A stretch of DNA of 64,000 nt from Acidobacteriota bacterium (GTDB lineage Bacteria > Acidobacteriota > Terriglobia > Terriglobales > Acidobacteriaceae): positions 1 through 64,000 of the forward strand of contig JAKAXU010000013.1 in NCBI GenBank assembly GCA_021816455.1, in the 5' to 3' direction. Of this stretch, positions 19,691 to 28,810 are shown piece after piece (the stretch's first letter is position 1; each line of letters begins with the position of its first letter). The notes below the pieces were generated by a model that was given only the letters and a program-made list of their open reading frames with translations, was not told where the DNA came from and ran no database searches. The position numbers were made by a program, and so were the translations under genes.

Positions 19691-22600
19691 ATGCATATCG
19701 GTATCACCTATCCATGGAAGAGAATGTCTGCTCGGTCTGCCTGGGGATTATTTATCCGCGGTGTCGTACTGTTCGTTGTTGCGTGCTCACTATCGGCAGT
19801 TGGTCATGCGCAATACAATGCCAGCCTGCAAGGGACAGTGTTGGATCCGCAGGGAGCAGTTGTCCCGGGAGCTATAGTTACTCTGGTCAACAAAGAAACC
19901 AACTGGGTCAAGACGGCTACAACCGACAGTAGAGGGATTTACACCTTCAATGCTCTTCCTCCCAGCCGTTTTTCACTGACGGTGGTTGCGTCTGGGTTTC
20001 AGAAAAAAATACTCAGTGATGTGCTACTGACCCCGGAACAGGCCAATTCTGTGAATATCCATCTCGAAGTTGGAGCTATGTCACAGACCGTGACTGTGTC
20101 GGGCAGCGATGCGACCCTTCTGGATACGGAAACCGCGTCGGTCGGCGGGACCGTCACAGCCAATGAAGTTCAGCACTTGCCCTCCTTCGGGCGTGACGTC
20201 TTCCAACTCTCGCAGCTGGCTCCCGGCGTTTTTGGTGATGGCGCACAGGCGTCTGGTGGAGGCACACAAACAATGCCCGGCTCGAACAGAGGCGGATCGG
20301 GCGCAGCCTCTGGGATATTTACGACAGAAAATGCACCCCAGATCAGCGCAAATGGCGGGCAGAACGAGACCAACGGTATTAGCATCGATGGCATCAGTAC
20401 GGTCAGCGCAGTGTGGGGAGGAGCTTCGGTCATCTCGCCGACGGAAGAGTCGGTGAAAGACGTTCATGTTGTTGCCAATAGCTACGACGCGGAAAACGGG
20501 CGATTCAGCGGTGCGCAAATCGAGGTGGTTACCAAGAGTGGAACCAATACATTGCATGGAAGTGCATTCTTCAAGGCCGATCGGCCTGGTTTGAACGCCT
20601 ACCAGCGATGGAACGGCCCCGGATCTGAAGTGGTTTTCTGCGGCGGAAAGCCTTGCACCCCGCTACAAAGAGGACTGAACAAGGACGACCAACGCTTCAA
20701 TCAGTTCGGTGGAAGCCTTGGTGGTCCTATCTGGAAGAACAAAGTTTTCGGATTCTTCGCTTATGAGACGTTACGCAATTCTTCCACCAATACTGGCACC
20801 GGCTGGTATGAGTCGTCGCAGTTCCTTCAGCAGGCACCATCCAGCAGCATTGCTTCGAACCTGCTTAGCTTTCCCGGTGAAGGAGTTGCATCCAGTGCAG
20901 TCTTGTCGTTGGGTTGCTCGAATATCGGCCTGATTGAGGGCAAGCAATGCCGTACTATTCCCGGCCAGGGCGTGAATCTTGGTTCGCCTCTCACGTCCCC
21001 GCTGGGAACGCTCGATCCGACCTACACTGGCAGTGGAAATCCCGGTGTTGGCAATGGGCTGACAAATGTACCTACGATTGCATTCGTTAGCACGCTCGAT
21101 CCTGCCGTCAATGTAGATAATCAATACAATGGACGCGTGGACGCCAACGTCACCAGTAAGGATCTGGTGTACGGCACAATATATTGGGTGCCAGTGTCTT
21201 CGACGTTCTATCGTGGCCCCGTCCGTCCGGCGAACCTTTGGCACCATACTCAGGTGAACAATGCGTTTACCGGGGAGTGGAACCATATCTTCTCTCCCAC
21301 ACTGCTGAATGAAGCCCGTGCGAACGCTGCAGGATGGCGTTGGAATGAACTCATCACGAACCCGCAGGAGCCATGGGGTTTACCACAAGCCAGCATCGAT
21401 TCGCTTGGCTCCGCAAAACTGGCCGACGGTGCTGCCCCCACCTTCGGTGCGCCCGGGCCCAGTGAGTACGATCAATGGACCTACACGTATAAGGATGTAT
21501 TGAATAAGGTACAGGGCAGCCACAATCTGAAGTTCGGCGGAGATGTGACCCGGCTCTACTATCTGAATGATGTTCTGTATAAGGCAAGGCCAACTTGGAA
21601 TTTCCGCAACATGTGGGATTTGCTCAATGATGCCCCTTATAACGAGGGTGGGGCATTCAACCCTGCGAACGGAGAGGCGACCTCGAATCGTCAGGATGAC
21701 CGCGTGACCATGTACGCTCTGTTTGCGCAGGATGACTACAAGGTGTTGCCTAACCTTGTTCTCAACCTGGGCTTGCGTTGGCAGTATTTTGGGCCAATGT
21801 CCTCGAAGGAGGGAAATCTGGCAGTCGTACAACTTGGCACTGGCTCGAATCTGTTGACCGATTTGTCGGTACGGGAGGGTGGAAATCTATATACGGCGCA
21901 GAAAGGTAACTTTGGTCCTCAGTTTGGTTTCGCGTGGAGTCCCAATCAGAACCATGGGAAGGCTGTGATTCGGGGCGGAGTCGGTCTCACTTACAACCAG
22001 AATGAAATTGCGATTCAGGCGGATTCAGCTTTCAATCCGCCAAATATAATCACTCCCAGCTTGTGCTGCGCCTCGTCTAAGATAACTCCAACTTCGGTTG
22101 GGATTTTGTACAAGGTACCGTCCAGTCCGAATAGCTTTTATGGCTATCCTCCCAACTCCTATGTCATTGCACACTATGGCTCAAACAACCTCCCTTTGGC
22201 CGGCTCTCCGATCAACGTGGCGGCGTTTCCCGCACATGTTCCTACAACGTATACCTACCATTACTCGCTCGGTACGGAGTATAACCTTGGGCAGCAGTGG
22301 GTTGCTTCATTGGGATATTCCGGCAGCGTGTCGCGTCATCTCATTCGGACGTTTAACTACAACGTCGTTGCGGCAGCCGAAGGGATACCTTTTAATCCGC
22401 GGGTGGCTGGCGTGAACTTTCACGCAAATGATGCCAACTCTGCCTACAATTCGATGCTGGCTGGATTACAGCACCAGTTTTCCCAGTCGTTCAAGGCGGA
22501 TGTGGAGTATGAGTGGAGCAAGAGCATGGATGACGGTTCCCAGCCCTACTACAAAGATCCCTATCCGTTTGATCGCAAGGCATCCTGGGGACGATCCGAC

Positions 22601-23272
22601 TTTAACGTGCAGAACGCTTTCAAAATCTCTGGGTTGTGGCAGCCGGTCTTCTTCCACGGCAACCGCTGGCTGGAAAAAGTGGCTGACGGCTGGTCTTTGG
22701 GGGGAATTCTGAATGCCCACACCGGTTTCCCGTGGACGCCCGTGTACAACAACACGCAAGGCATCCTCTACTATGAGGGAAGTCTCTACGGTACTTTGCG
22801 GCCAGGAAAATACCTGGGTGGCGCTGGCAAGAGTCAGAGCAATGCTGCTTTCCAATCAGGTCCTAATCCCACCAACACAGAAGCATTTAACAAAAATTAT
22901 CCCAAGGGTGCTCTGAGTTACTTTACTGTTCCATCCTTTACCTTGCCTACCGCTAAATTTCCAGCGATAGCTCCCGCCCCGCCACTTCCCGAAGTTGCGC
23001 GCAACACACTTACAGGTCCTGGATACAAAGACGTGGACATCACCCTGATCAAGGACTTTGGACTTCCGAAAGTGCGTGGACTGGGGGATGGCTCGTCGAT
23101 CCTTGACGTCCGCGTGGATGCATACAACCTGTTCAACACGCTGAACCTGGATGGAGCCAGTATTGATAGCGTCATCAGCAACGATGGCGTACACAGTAAT
23201 CCGGCCTTTGGTCAAGCCCAGACTGCTCTGGGTTCTAGAACCATCGAAATGCAGGCGCGGTTCCAATTTTAA
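19691..23272 (+). CDS. TonB-dependent receptor, Oar-type, with carboxypeptidase regulatory domain
   Basis: A 1193-residue outer-membrane protein. It begins with a basic leader and hydrophobic signal (SAWGLFIRGVVLF) and a likely cut after VGHAQ. Residues about 35-120 are a carboxypeptidase-regulatory Ig-like repeat (LQGTVLDPQGAVVPGA). A plug-like region with the conserved block LPSFGRDVFQLSQLAPGVF follows, and then a long beta barrel ending in the aromatic QARFQF. Oar-type receptors of Acidobacteriota take up oligosaccharides with energy from TonB-ExbBD. GGGAGG ten bases upstream supports the ATG at 19691. It is monocistronic here. The next receptor lies 650 bp downstream. Confidence 0.9.
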   Translation: MHIGITYPWKRMSARSAWGLFIRGVVLFVVACSLSAVGHAQYNASLQGTVLDPQGAVVPGAIVTLVNKETNWVKTATTDSRGIYTFNALPPSRFSLTVVASGFQKKILSDVLLTPEQANSVNIHLEVGAMSQTVTVSGSDATLLDTETASVGGTVTANEVQHLPSFGRDVFQLSQLAPGVFGDGAQASGGGTQTMPGSNRGGSGAASGIFTTENAPQISANGGQNETNGISIDGISTVSAVWGGASVISPTEESVKDVHVVANSYDAENGRFSGAQIEVVTKSGTNTLHGSAFFKADRPGLNAYQRWNGPGSEVVFCGGKPCTPLQRGLNKDDQRFNQFGGSLGGPIWKNKVFGFFAYETLRNSSTNTGTGWYESSQFLQQAPSSSIASNLLSFPGEGVASSAVLSLGCSNIGLIEGKQCRTIPGQGVNLGSPLTSPLGTLDPTYTGSGNPGVGNGLTNVPTIAFVSTLDPAVNVDNQYNGRVDANVTSKDLVYGTIYWVPVSSTFYRGPVRPANLWHHTQVNNAFTGEWNHIFSPTLLNEARANAAGWRWNELITNPQEPWGLPQASIDSLGSAKLADGAAPTFGAPGPSEYDQWTYTYKDVLNKVQGSHNLKFGGDVTRLYYLNDVLYKARPTWNFRNMWDLLNDAPYNEGGAFNPANGEATSNRQDDRVTMYALFAQDDYKVLPNLVLNLGLRWQYFGPMSSKEGNLAVVQLGTGSNLLTDLSVREGGNLYTAQKGNFGPQFGFAWSPNQNHGKAVIRGGVGLTYNQNEIAIQADSAFNPPNIITPSLCCASSKITPTSVGILYKVPSSPNSFYGYPPNSYVIAHYGSNNLPLAGSPINVAAFPAHVPTTYTYHYSLGTEYNLGQQWVASLGYSGSVSRHLIRTFNYNVVAAAEGIPFNPRVAGVNFHANDANSAYNSMLAGLQHQFSQSFKADVEYEWSKSMDDGSQPYYKDPYPFDRKASWGRSDFNVQNAFKISGLWQPVFFHGNRWLEKVADGWSLGGILNAHTGFPWTPVYNNTQGILYYEGSLYGTLRPGKYLGGAGKSQSNAAFQSGPNPTNTEAFNKNYPKGALSYFTVPSFTLPTAKFPAIAPAPPLPEVARNTLTGPGYKDVDITLIKDFGLPKVRGLGDGSSILDVRVDAYNLFNTLNLDGASIDSVISNDGVHSNPAFGQAQTALGSRTIEMQARFQF

Positions 23273-23763
23273 TCACTGAGCCGCTTCCTGGGGTGGACAG
23301 TTTTTGTGGTTCTCAACTTGAAGGCCTGTTCGTCCCAGTGTTCGTCGTGGCGGCGGGAATGAGGAAATCGTCCTTTTTGATTTTCAAAGCAGGTGGAGAG
23401 GGCGGAAAACAGTTGTATAGCTTTCCGTCCTTTCCACAACTCGTCATTTCAACGGCCTGCTTCATGCCGGTTCGTGCCGCCCGAGTTGCTGGCGGACGTG
23501 GACTGATCCCCGCAATCCGCAGAGAACGATCCTCTGGCCGAATTGCTCTATGCGTCGGATGAAATAACTGCTTATCGCAGCTACGGCCGCGCGGTTGCAT
23601 CGAACGCTACGGTGGCAGGATCTCGCCACCTTCCAAAGACATGCATCGAAGATTTCGTTCATCACCTTTTCCGGAAAAGCGATTTACTAAGAGCCTGATC
23701 AAGGGGACTGGATAGTCCAACAGAACAGTATCCAAAAATTTCATATCAAAAACAAATTCTCTC
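23273..23763. other. Spacer between the two TonB receptors, no gene recognised
   Basis: About 490 bp with no plausible frame. GGTGGC and GCCACC near 23610-23633 make a weak six-base hairpin with an eight-base loop, without a T tract. The stronger signals are the promoter and palindrome that follow. Confidence 0.45.
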
Positions 23764-23792
23764 TTGACAAGAATGCGAAATCTTCGTAATGT
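23764..23792 (+). promoter_or_regulatory. Sigma70-like promoter of the second TonB receptor
   Basis: TTGACA at 23764-23769, exactly 17 bp, then TAATGT at 23787-23792. This is the clearest promoter in the window. It serves the receptor whose ATG is at 23919, giving a leader of about 120 bases. Confidence 0.65.
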
Positions 23793-23798
23793 TTCGCA
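23774..23798. promoter_or_regulatory. Palindromic operator candidate over the -10 box
   Basis: TGCGAAA at 23774-23780 and TTTCGCA at 23792-23798 are perfect inverted arms 11 bp apart. They cover the spacer and the -10 box of the promoter, a normal place for a repressor that blocks polymerase. The regulator is unknown. Confidence 0.5.
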
Positions 23799-23918
23799 CG
23801 TTACCAGTCTTCAAAAATTTGTGCAGCCTCTTGGTTCTGTCCTTGCGACGGCATCTGCTTCCGGAGGCACACGGGTACGAAGGATTGGCAACGCAAGAAA
23901 TGGTTATGGAGGCAGGTT

Positions 23919-26900
23919 ATGCAAAGATGGAGTTGGCTCGTTCTGTCGCTTGTGGTGTTGACGGGGATGAGACTGTATGGACAGGCCGGTGCGACCGGTT
24001 CTGTTTTGGGAACAGTGACCGATAGTTCCGGTGCTGTGGTTCCAGGCGTCGTCGTCACGGTGACCAATGTGGATACAAATGTTCCATTTCGAACTGTAAC
24101 AAGTTCCGCTGGAGATTACATTGCTCCTGTTCTGAATCCGGGCCACTACCGGGTTTCTGCGGAGATGCAGGGATTTCAGAAATCGGTCACTTCTTCCTTC
24201 ACACTGACGGTGGATCAGAAAATTCGAGTCAATCTGAGCCTCAAGCCTGGCGAAGTGAGTCAGACGGTCGCTGTGACCGCGCAGGCTGTTTCCCTAGATA
24301 CGGACAGCGAAGCGCTCTCGCAGTTGGTAAGCCAGAAGCAGGTCGAGCAGCTTCCGCTGAATGGCCGAAACTTCATGCAGTTGCTCCTGCTGGGCGCCGG
24401 CGCAGTGACTGTGGGCGGCGAGCAGGGAACGATGCGTCAGGGAGAAGGCAACGCTGTCAGCATCAACGGCGGACGCCCGGAAGGGAACAACTACACGCTG
24501 GACGGATTGATCAATACCGATCAGTCGCTGGTGACGCCGGCTGTAATTCTTTCGCAGGATGCGATTCAGGAGTTCAAGGTGGAAAGTGGGACCTACTCGG
24601 CAGAGTACGGTTTCAGCGCCAGCCAGATCAATCTGGTCAGCAAGGCGGGTACGAACAAGCTTCACGGCTCATTCTTTGAGTTCAACCGCAACAATGCCTA
24701 CGATGCGAAGCCGTTCCCGACGGCTTCGGATGTGGCGACCGGCGTGGCGACCTCCAATCCTGTGCTGCGTCAGAACCAGTTTGGCTTTGTGCTCGACGGC
24801 CCGGTCGTGATTCCGAAGATTTACAACGGCCACGACCGCACTTTCTTTATGGCGAACTACGAAGGATGGCGCATCAACAATGGGCAGCGAGAATATGAGA
24901 GTGTGCCGAACCCTGCGGTACTGACGGGAAATTTCTCCGCAGAAGAGGACGTGAGCGGGCAGCCACTGCCAGCCTACGGCACATCCGCCTGCACTGCGCT
25001 GCTAGCGCTCAACCAGAACTGTATGCCTGTGGATCCAACGACCGGACAGCCATTTCCCGGCAACCAGATTCCTACTTCGGCGATAACCAATCGACTAGCA
25101 AAGGTGGCGATACAGTATGGATATTGGGTGACGCCGACTACGCCCAATCAGCCGGAAGGCACAACCAACTTCGTGCAGAATATCGGCCTGCCGCTCAGCA
25201 CGAATCAGCAGACTTACCGCATCGATCAGGCGCTGGGCCGCCTAGGTACGATCTTCGGCCGCGGCACTTATTCGACATACCAGAACAGCTCGTTGCCGAA
25301 TACCGGCTCGCTGAATTACGGCATTCTGACGCAGTATGAGAAGCAGACGAACTGGGAGATCTCGCACACCATCAGCATCGGCCAGTCGATGGTGAACAAC
25401 TTCCGCTTTGGCTATCTGGATGCGCAGGCTCCGCAGGGGGCGCCTGCTCCGCCTTCAGCGGCCGTGACCGCGCTGGGGGAGAGTGGAGTCTTTACCACCT
25501 TTGGCCCGCTGCAGGAAAGCTGGCCGAGCTTGGGGCTGTCGCAGTACACGACGGAGGGCGGGCCGATCAATGCTTACACGGGTTCAGATGCGCCAGCCTG
25601 GGAGTTTGCCGATTCATTCTCATGGGTCAAAGGGCGACACACGATGAACTTCGGCGTGGATTACCGCTCATGGCAGCTTATCCGCAACCTGGACGACGAC
25701 TTTTACGGCGACTGGTCCTTTGCGGCCTCAACAGTTCTGACCAACAGCGCCAACGGCTCCTGCAATACGCCTTCGGGGCTGTGCGGAACCGGCAATGCGG
25801 TGGCGGATATGATGCTGGGATACTACGGTTCTGTGGCAGGATTTGTGCCTGGTCCACTCAGCCCGACGACGCAGGCAGGCAATCCTCAGACGCATGTCTT
25901 CAGCTACTTTGCACCCTATGCCGAGGATGCGTGGAAGATCAACGAAAAGCTGACAATGAACATTGGGCTGCGGTGGGATTATCGCGCTGCAGCCTACGAG
26001 CTGCACAATCATTTCTTCTGGCTGGACACAACCAATCCTCAGGGTGGATTGTGCTACGCCGACCCGCAGCTGACGACCGACGGGGTTGCTCCGGGAGTGG
26101 GCTACAACGGCGGCCCGATTCTTCGCTACTGCGGCTCAGTTCCACATCCGGGCCTCAAGTCGCCGTTTGCGCCGCGCTTCGGTCTCGATTACAGGCTGAA
26201 TGACAAAACCGTGCTCCGTGGCGGCTATGGCATCTTCTTCGACTCGTATGAAGGGCGTGAGATCGATGATTCTGCGGATATCTATCCTTACAGCATTCGC
26301 GTTTCAGATACTCCGACGCAGAACACATCGCTTCCCAAGCTGGGCAATCAACTCTTTCCAAGCTTCAACAAGCTAACGGCCTTCCCGGTATCCACACTGT
26401 CGTTCATCGCGGTGATCGAGTCGCAAAATCCTCTCGATCCCTACGTGCAGTCGTGGACGGCTTCTGTGGAGCGTCAACTGAATGCGAACACTACGGTTGA
26501 ATTGAACTATATCGGAACGCACTCGATTCACCTGCTGGACCGTCGCAACATCGCGCAGCCGAATTCGATTCCGGCTGCCGATCTTCCGTTCTGCCAGGCG
26601 GACCCGAACGACATCACGCACAACTGCCCGACCTCTACCCGATTGCCCTATCCCAACTTCACGGGCTTCTACATCAACAGCGACTTCAACGGATATGCCC
26701 ACTACAACGCAATGAATATCCATCTGGATCATCGCACCAATGATCTCGATGTCTCGGCGATCTACACTTGGGCAAGCAGCAAGGATGACAAGTCGGCAGC
26801 GGCTGGGGTGGGCGCGACGGGCAGCGGTTATCAGGGCTTTATGAACAACCACGATCCGGCCCTCGATTATGGTCCGTCGGACTTTGACGTGAACCAGCGT

Positions 26901-27473
26901 TTCGTGGCCAGCTATATCTATGAGTTGCCCTTCGGACGCGGCCAGAAGTTCCTTCCCACGGTCGGTCGTGCGAAGAATCTGCTGATTGGAGGCTGGCAGG
27001 TGACGGGCATCACGACGATGCAGGCGGGCTTCCCGTTCAGCATCACTGCAACCGATGCCGCGGGTCTGCTCGATACGCAGTTCCAGCGTGCCAACTATAC
27101 GCCGGGCTGCAATATTCGCGGTAATCTGACGCAGAGGTTCCAGCGCATCAACATGAGCTGCTTCACGCAGCCGGCGATCGGTGTTTACGGAAATACCTCT
27201 CGCAACTTCCTGCGCCAGCCGGGCATCAATGATTGGGATATCGGTTTCGGCAAAGCATTTGAGATGGGCAAAGGGTCACTGTTCGCTCTTCACGTCGATA
27301 CCTTCAACACCTTCAACCACCATCAGTACGACATCAACGTGGGTGGTCTCGCGACAGGTGGTTCCGGAGGTGGTTCGGCAATCGACAACGGCGTCGGCGA
27401 TCCGCTACAAGGCTTGATTACGTCGTCTTCTCCTGGACGCATCATCCAGTTGAGCGGCAAGATCACCTTCTGA
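23919..27473 (+). CDS. TonB-dependent receptor, Oar-type, second copy
   Basis: A 1184-residue protein, sharing the architecture of the first receptor. The Sec signal is residues 1-22 (MQRWSWLVLSLVV, cut near LYGQ). A carboxypeptidase-regulatory repeat (VLGTVTDSSGAVVPG) comes next, and the plug has the characteristic LNGRNFMQLLLL block. The barrel ends in ITF, as in outer-membrane proteins. GGAGG seven bases before the ATG supports this start. The promoter and palindrome at 23.8 kb and the terminator at 27.5 kb make it a self-contained unit. It would import an oligosaccharide; a rhamnose-bearing one is inferred from the genes downstream. Confidence 0.92.
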   Translation: MQRWSWLVLSLVVLTGMRLYGQAGATGSVLGTVTDSSGAVVPGVVVTVTNVDTNVPFRTVTSSAGDYIAPVLNPGHYRVSAEMQGFQKSVTSSFTLTVDQKIRVNLSLKPGEVSQTVAVTAQAVSLDTDSEALSQLVSQKQVEQLPLNGRNFMQLLLLGAGAVTVGGEQGTMRQGEGNAVSINGGRPEGNNYTLDGLINTDQSLVTPAVILSQDAIQEFKVESGTYSAEYGFSASQINLVSKAGTNKLHGSFFEFNRNNAYDAKPFPTASDVATGVATSNPVLRQNQFGFVLDGPVVIPKIYNGHDRTFFMANYEGWRINNGQREYESVPNPAVLTGNFSAEEDVSGQPLPAYGTSACTALLALNQNCMPVDPTTGQPFPGNQIPTSAITNRLAKVAIQYGYWVTPTTPNQPEGTTNFVQNIGLPLSTNQQTYRIDQALGRLGTIFGRGTYSTYQNSSLPNTGSLNYGILTQYEKQTNWEISHTISIGQSMVNNFRFGYLDAQAPQGAPAPPSAAVTALGESGVFTTFGPLQESWPSLGLSQYTTEGGPINAYTGSDAPAWEFADSFSWVKGRHTMNFGVDYRSWQLIRNLDDDFYGDWSFAASTVLTNSANGSCNTPSGLCGTGNAVADMMLGYYGSVAGFVPGPLSPTTQAGNPQTHVFSYFAPYAEDAWKINEKLTMNIGLRWDYRAAAYELHNHFFWLDTTNPQGGLCYADPQLTTDGVAPGVGYNGGPILRYCGSVPHPGLKSPFAPRFGLDYRLNDKTVLRGGYGIFFDSYEGREIDDSADIYPYSIRVSDTPTQNTSLPKLGNQLFPSFNKLTAFPVSTLSFIAVIESQNPLDPYVQSWTASVERQLNANTTVELNYIGTHSIHLLDRRNIAQPNSIPAADLPFCQADPNDITHNCPTSTRLPYPNFTGFYINSDFNGYAHYNAMNIHLDHRTNDLDVSAIYTWASSKDDKSAAAGVGATGSGYQGFMNNHDPALDYGPSDFDVNQRFVASYIYELPFGRGQKFLPTVGRAKNLLIGGWQVTGITTMQAGFPFSITATDAAGLLDTQFQRANYTPGCNIRGNLTQRFQRINMSCFTQPAIGVYGNTSRNFLRQPGINDWDIGFGKAFEMGKGSLFALHVDTFNTFNHHQYDINVGGLATGGSGGGSAIDNGVGDPLQGLITSSSPGRIIQLSGKITF

Positions 27474-27499
27474 CATGTGCGTATGGATGTCCTTTCCTG

Positions 27500-27533
27500 C
27501 TCCGCCATGCATCGCATGGCGGAGATTTCTTTT
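27500..27533 (+). terminator. Rho-independent terminator of the second receptor
   Basis: CTCCGCCATG (27500-27509) and CATGGCGGAG (27515-27524) form a perfect ten-base stem with a five-base loop. ATTTCTTTT follows directly. It ends the receptor transcript and shows that the next gene starts at 27552 rather than at the open frame from 27477. Confidence 0.85.
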
Positions 27534-27551
27534 CGGAGCTACACTTTCGAC

Positions 27552-28754
27552 ATGAAACGATTTATGCTTCGATTGGCAGCTTTTGCTCTCATCTTTAGCC
27601 TGTGTCCACAACTTGCGATGGCGCAAATCGAAGGCGACGATCAGGTGGCAGCCATTGCCGCGCGCGCACAGCAGGAGATGGCCCAGGGCAATGACTCGGC
27701 TGCCCGCAAGGACTTCGAGCAACTGTCAGCCCTGCGGCCCGATGTTGCGGAGGTTCACGCGACACTGGCCGCTCTTGATTTTCAAGGCAAGAATTACGCC
27801 GAGGCTGTACGTCAGATTCATCTGGCTCAGAAGCTCAAACCAGGCCTGCCGCGCCTCAACGCCCTGCTCGGCTTATCTCAGGCAGCACTCGGCCAATATC
27901 GTGCGGCAAAACCAGCGCTGGAGAACTGCTTTCAGAGACAATCTGAGAGGAGTCTTCGGCGTCTCTGCGGATTGCAACTGATGCGTGTCGATCAGGGGCT
28001 GGAGATGGACACAGATGCTGTGAGGATTGCCCTCGCCCTCGATCAGGCATTTCCGGATGATCCCGAGATTCTGTACCACACCGGGCGAGTCTACGGCAGT
28101 TACGCCTATGAAGTGATGGAGCGGCTGCACGACAAGGCCCCGAACTCCGTGTGGATGCTGCTGGCGCAGGGCGAGGCCAATGAGAGCGCAAAAAACTACG
28201 CTGCGGCAATCATTGCCTATCGACACGTTCTGGAGATGGATCCGAATCGTGTTGGAGTGCATTATCGCTTGGGCAGAATGTATCTCGCCCAGTTTGACGA
28301 TACGGCGAAGGCGGAGGATAGACAACTAGCGATGCAGGAATTTGAAAAGGAAGTTACGCTGGATCCGGCGGACGGCAACGCAGCCTATGAGATTGCAAAT
28401 ATGCAAGCGCAGTTTGGCCAACTAAACGAGGCGCGCGTGGATTTTCAGGCGCTCGTCAACCGAATCCCCGATTTTGAGCAGGCATTAGTCGGATTGGGCG
28501 GGGTCGAAATCCAGGCGGGTCAGTTTGCGCAGGCAATTGGGCCGCTTGAGCGCGCCACACACCTCCAGCCCGAAGATGAGGTAGCGTGGTACAGGCTCTT
28601 TGTGGCGCGCCGAGGAAGCGGAGATGAATCCGGCGCGCGGGTAGCGATGGACACCTATCGTCGCCTGCACTCGGCGGCTGCTCCTGGCTCCGGTCTTCGT
28701 GCGTCGGACAGTGAAGTGACACCGCAGAAGCTGGATACAAAAGCCCCGGAGTAA
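27552..28754 (+). CDS. Exported tetratricopeptide-repeat protein
   Basis: A 400-residue protein. The ATG at 27552 is used because the frame upstream lies in the terminator hairpin. Residues 1-25 are a Sec signal (MKRFMLRLAAFALIFSL, cut at AMAQ). It then consists of tetratricopeptide repeats (for example the ARPDVAEVHATLAAL-type and NAAYEIANMQAQFG helices) and a proline-poor tail. Such proteins commonly adjoin TonB receptors in Acidobacteriota and may scaffold or regulate glycan handling. It is separated from the receptor by the terminator, so it has its own promoter or depends on read-through. Confidence 0.75.
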   Translation: MKRFMLRLAAFALIFSLCPQLAMAQIEGDDQVAAIAARAQQEMAQGNDSAARKDFEQLSALRPDVAEVHATLAALDFQGKNYAEAVRQIHLAQKLKPGLPRLNALLGLSQAALGQYRAAKPALENCFQRQSERSLRRLCGLQLMRVDQGLEMDTDAVRIALALDQAFPDDPEILYHTGRVYGSYAYEVMERLHDKAPNSVWMLLAQGEANESAKNYAAAIIAYRHVLEMDPNRVGVHYRLGRMYLAQFDDTAKAEDRQLAMQEFEKEVTLDPADGNAAYEIANMQAQFGQLNEARVDFQALVNRIPDFEQALVGLGGVEIQAGQFAQAIGPLERATHLQPEDEVAWYRLFVARRGSGDESGARVAMDTYRRLHSAAAPGSGLRASDSEVTPQKLDTKAPE

Positions 28755-28810
28755 GGCATTCTGCATACAGGGAACTTTCCGGAAGCAGCAAGATCGGAAT
28801 ACGCGGGCTG

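Noticed and set aside
27477-27551. N-terminal extension of the TPR gene
   Set aside because: It lies in the terminator hairpin of the second receptor; translation starts at ATG 27552.
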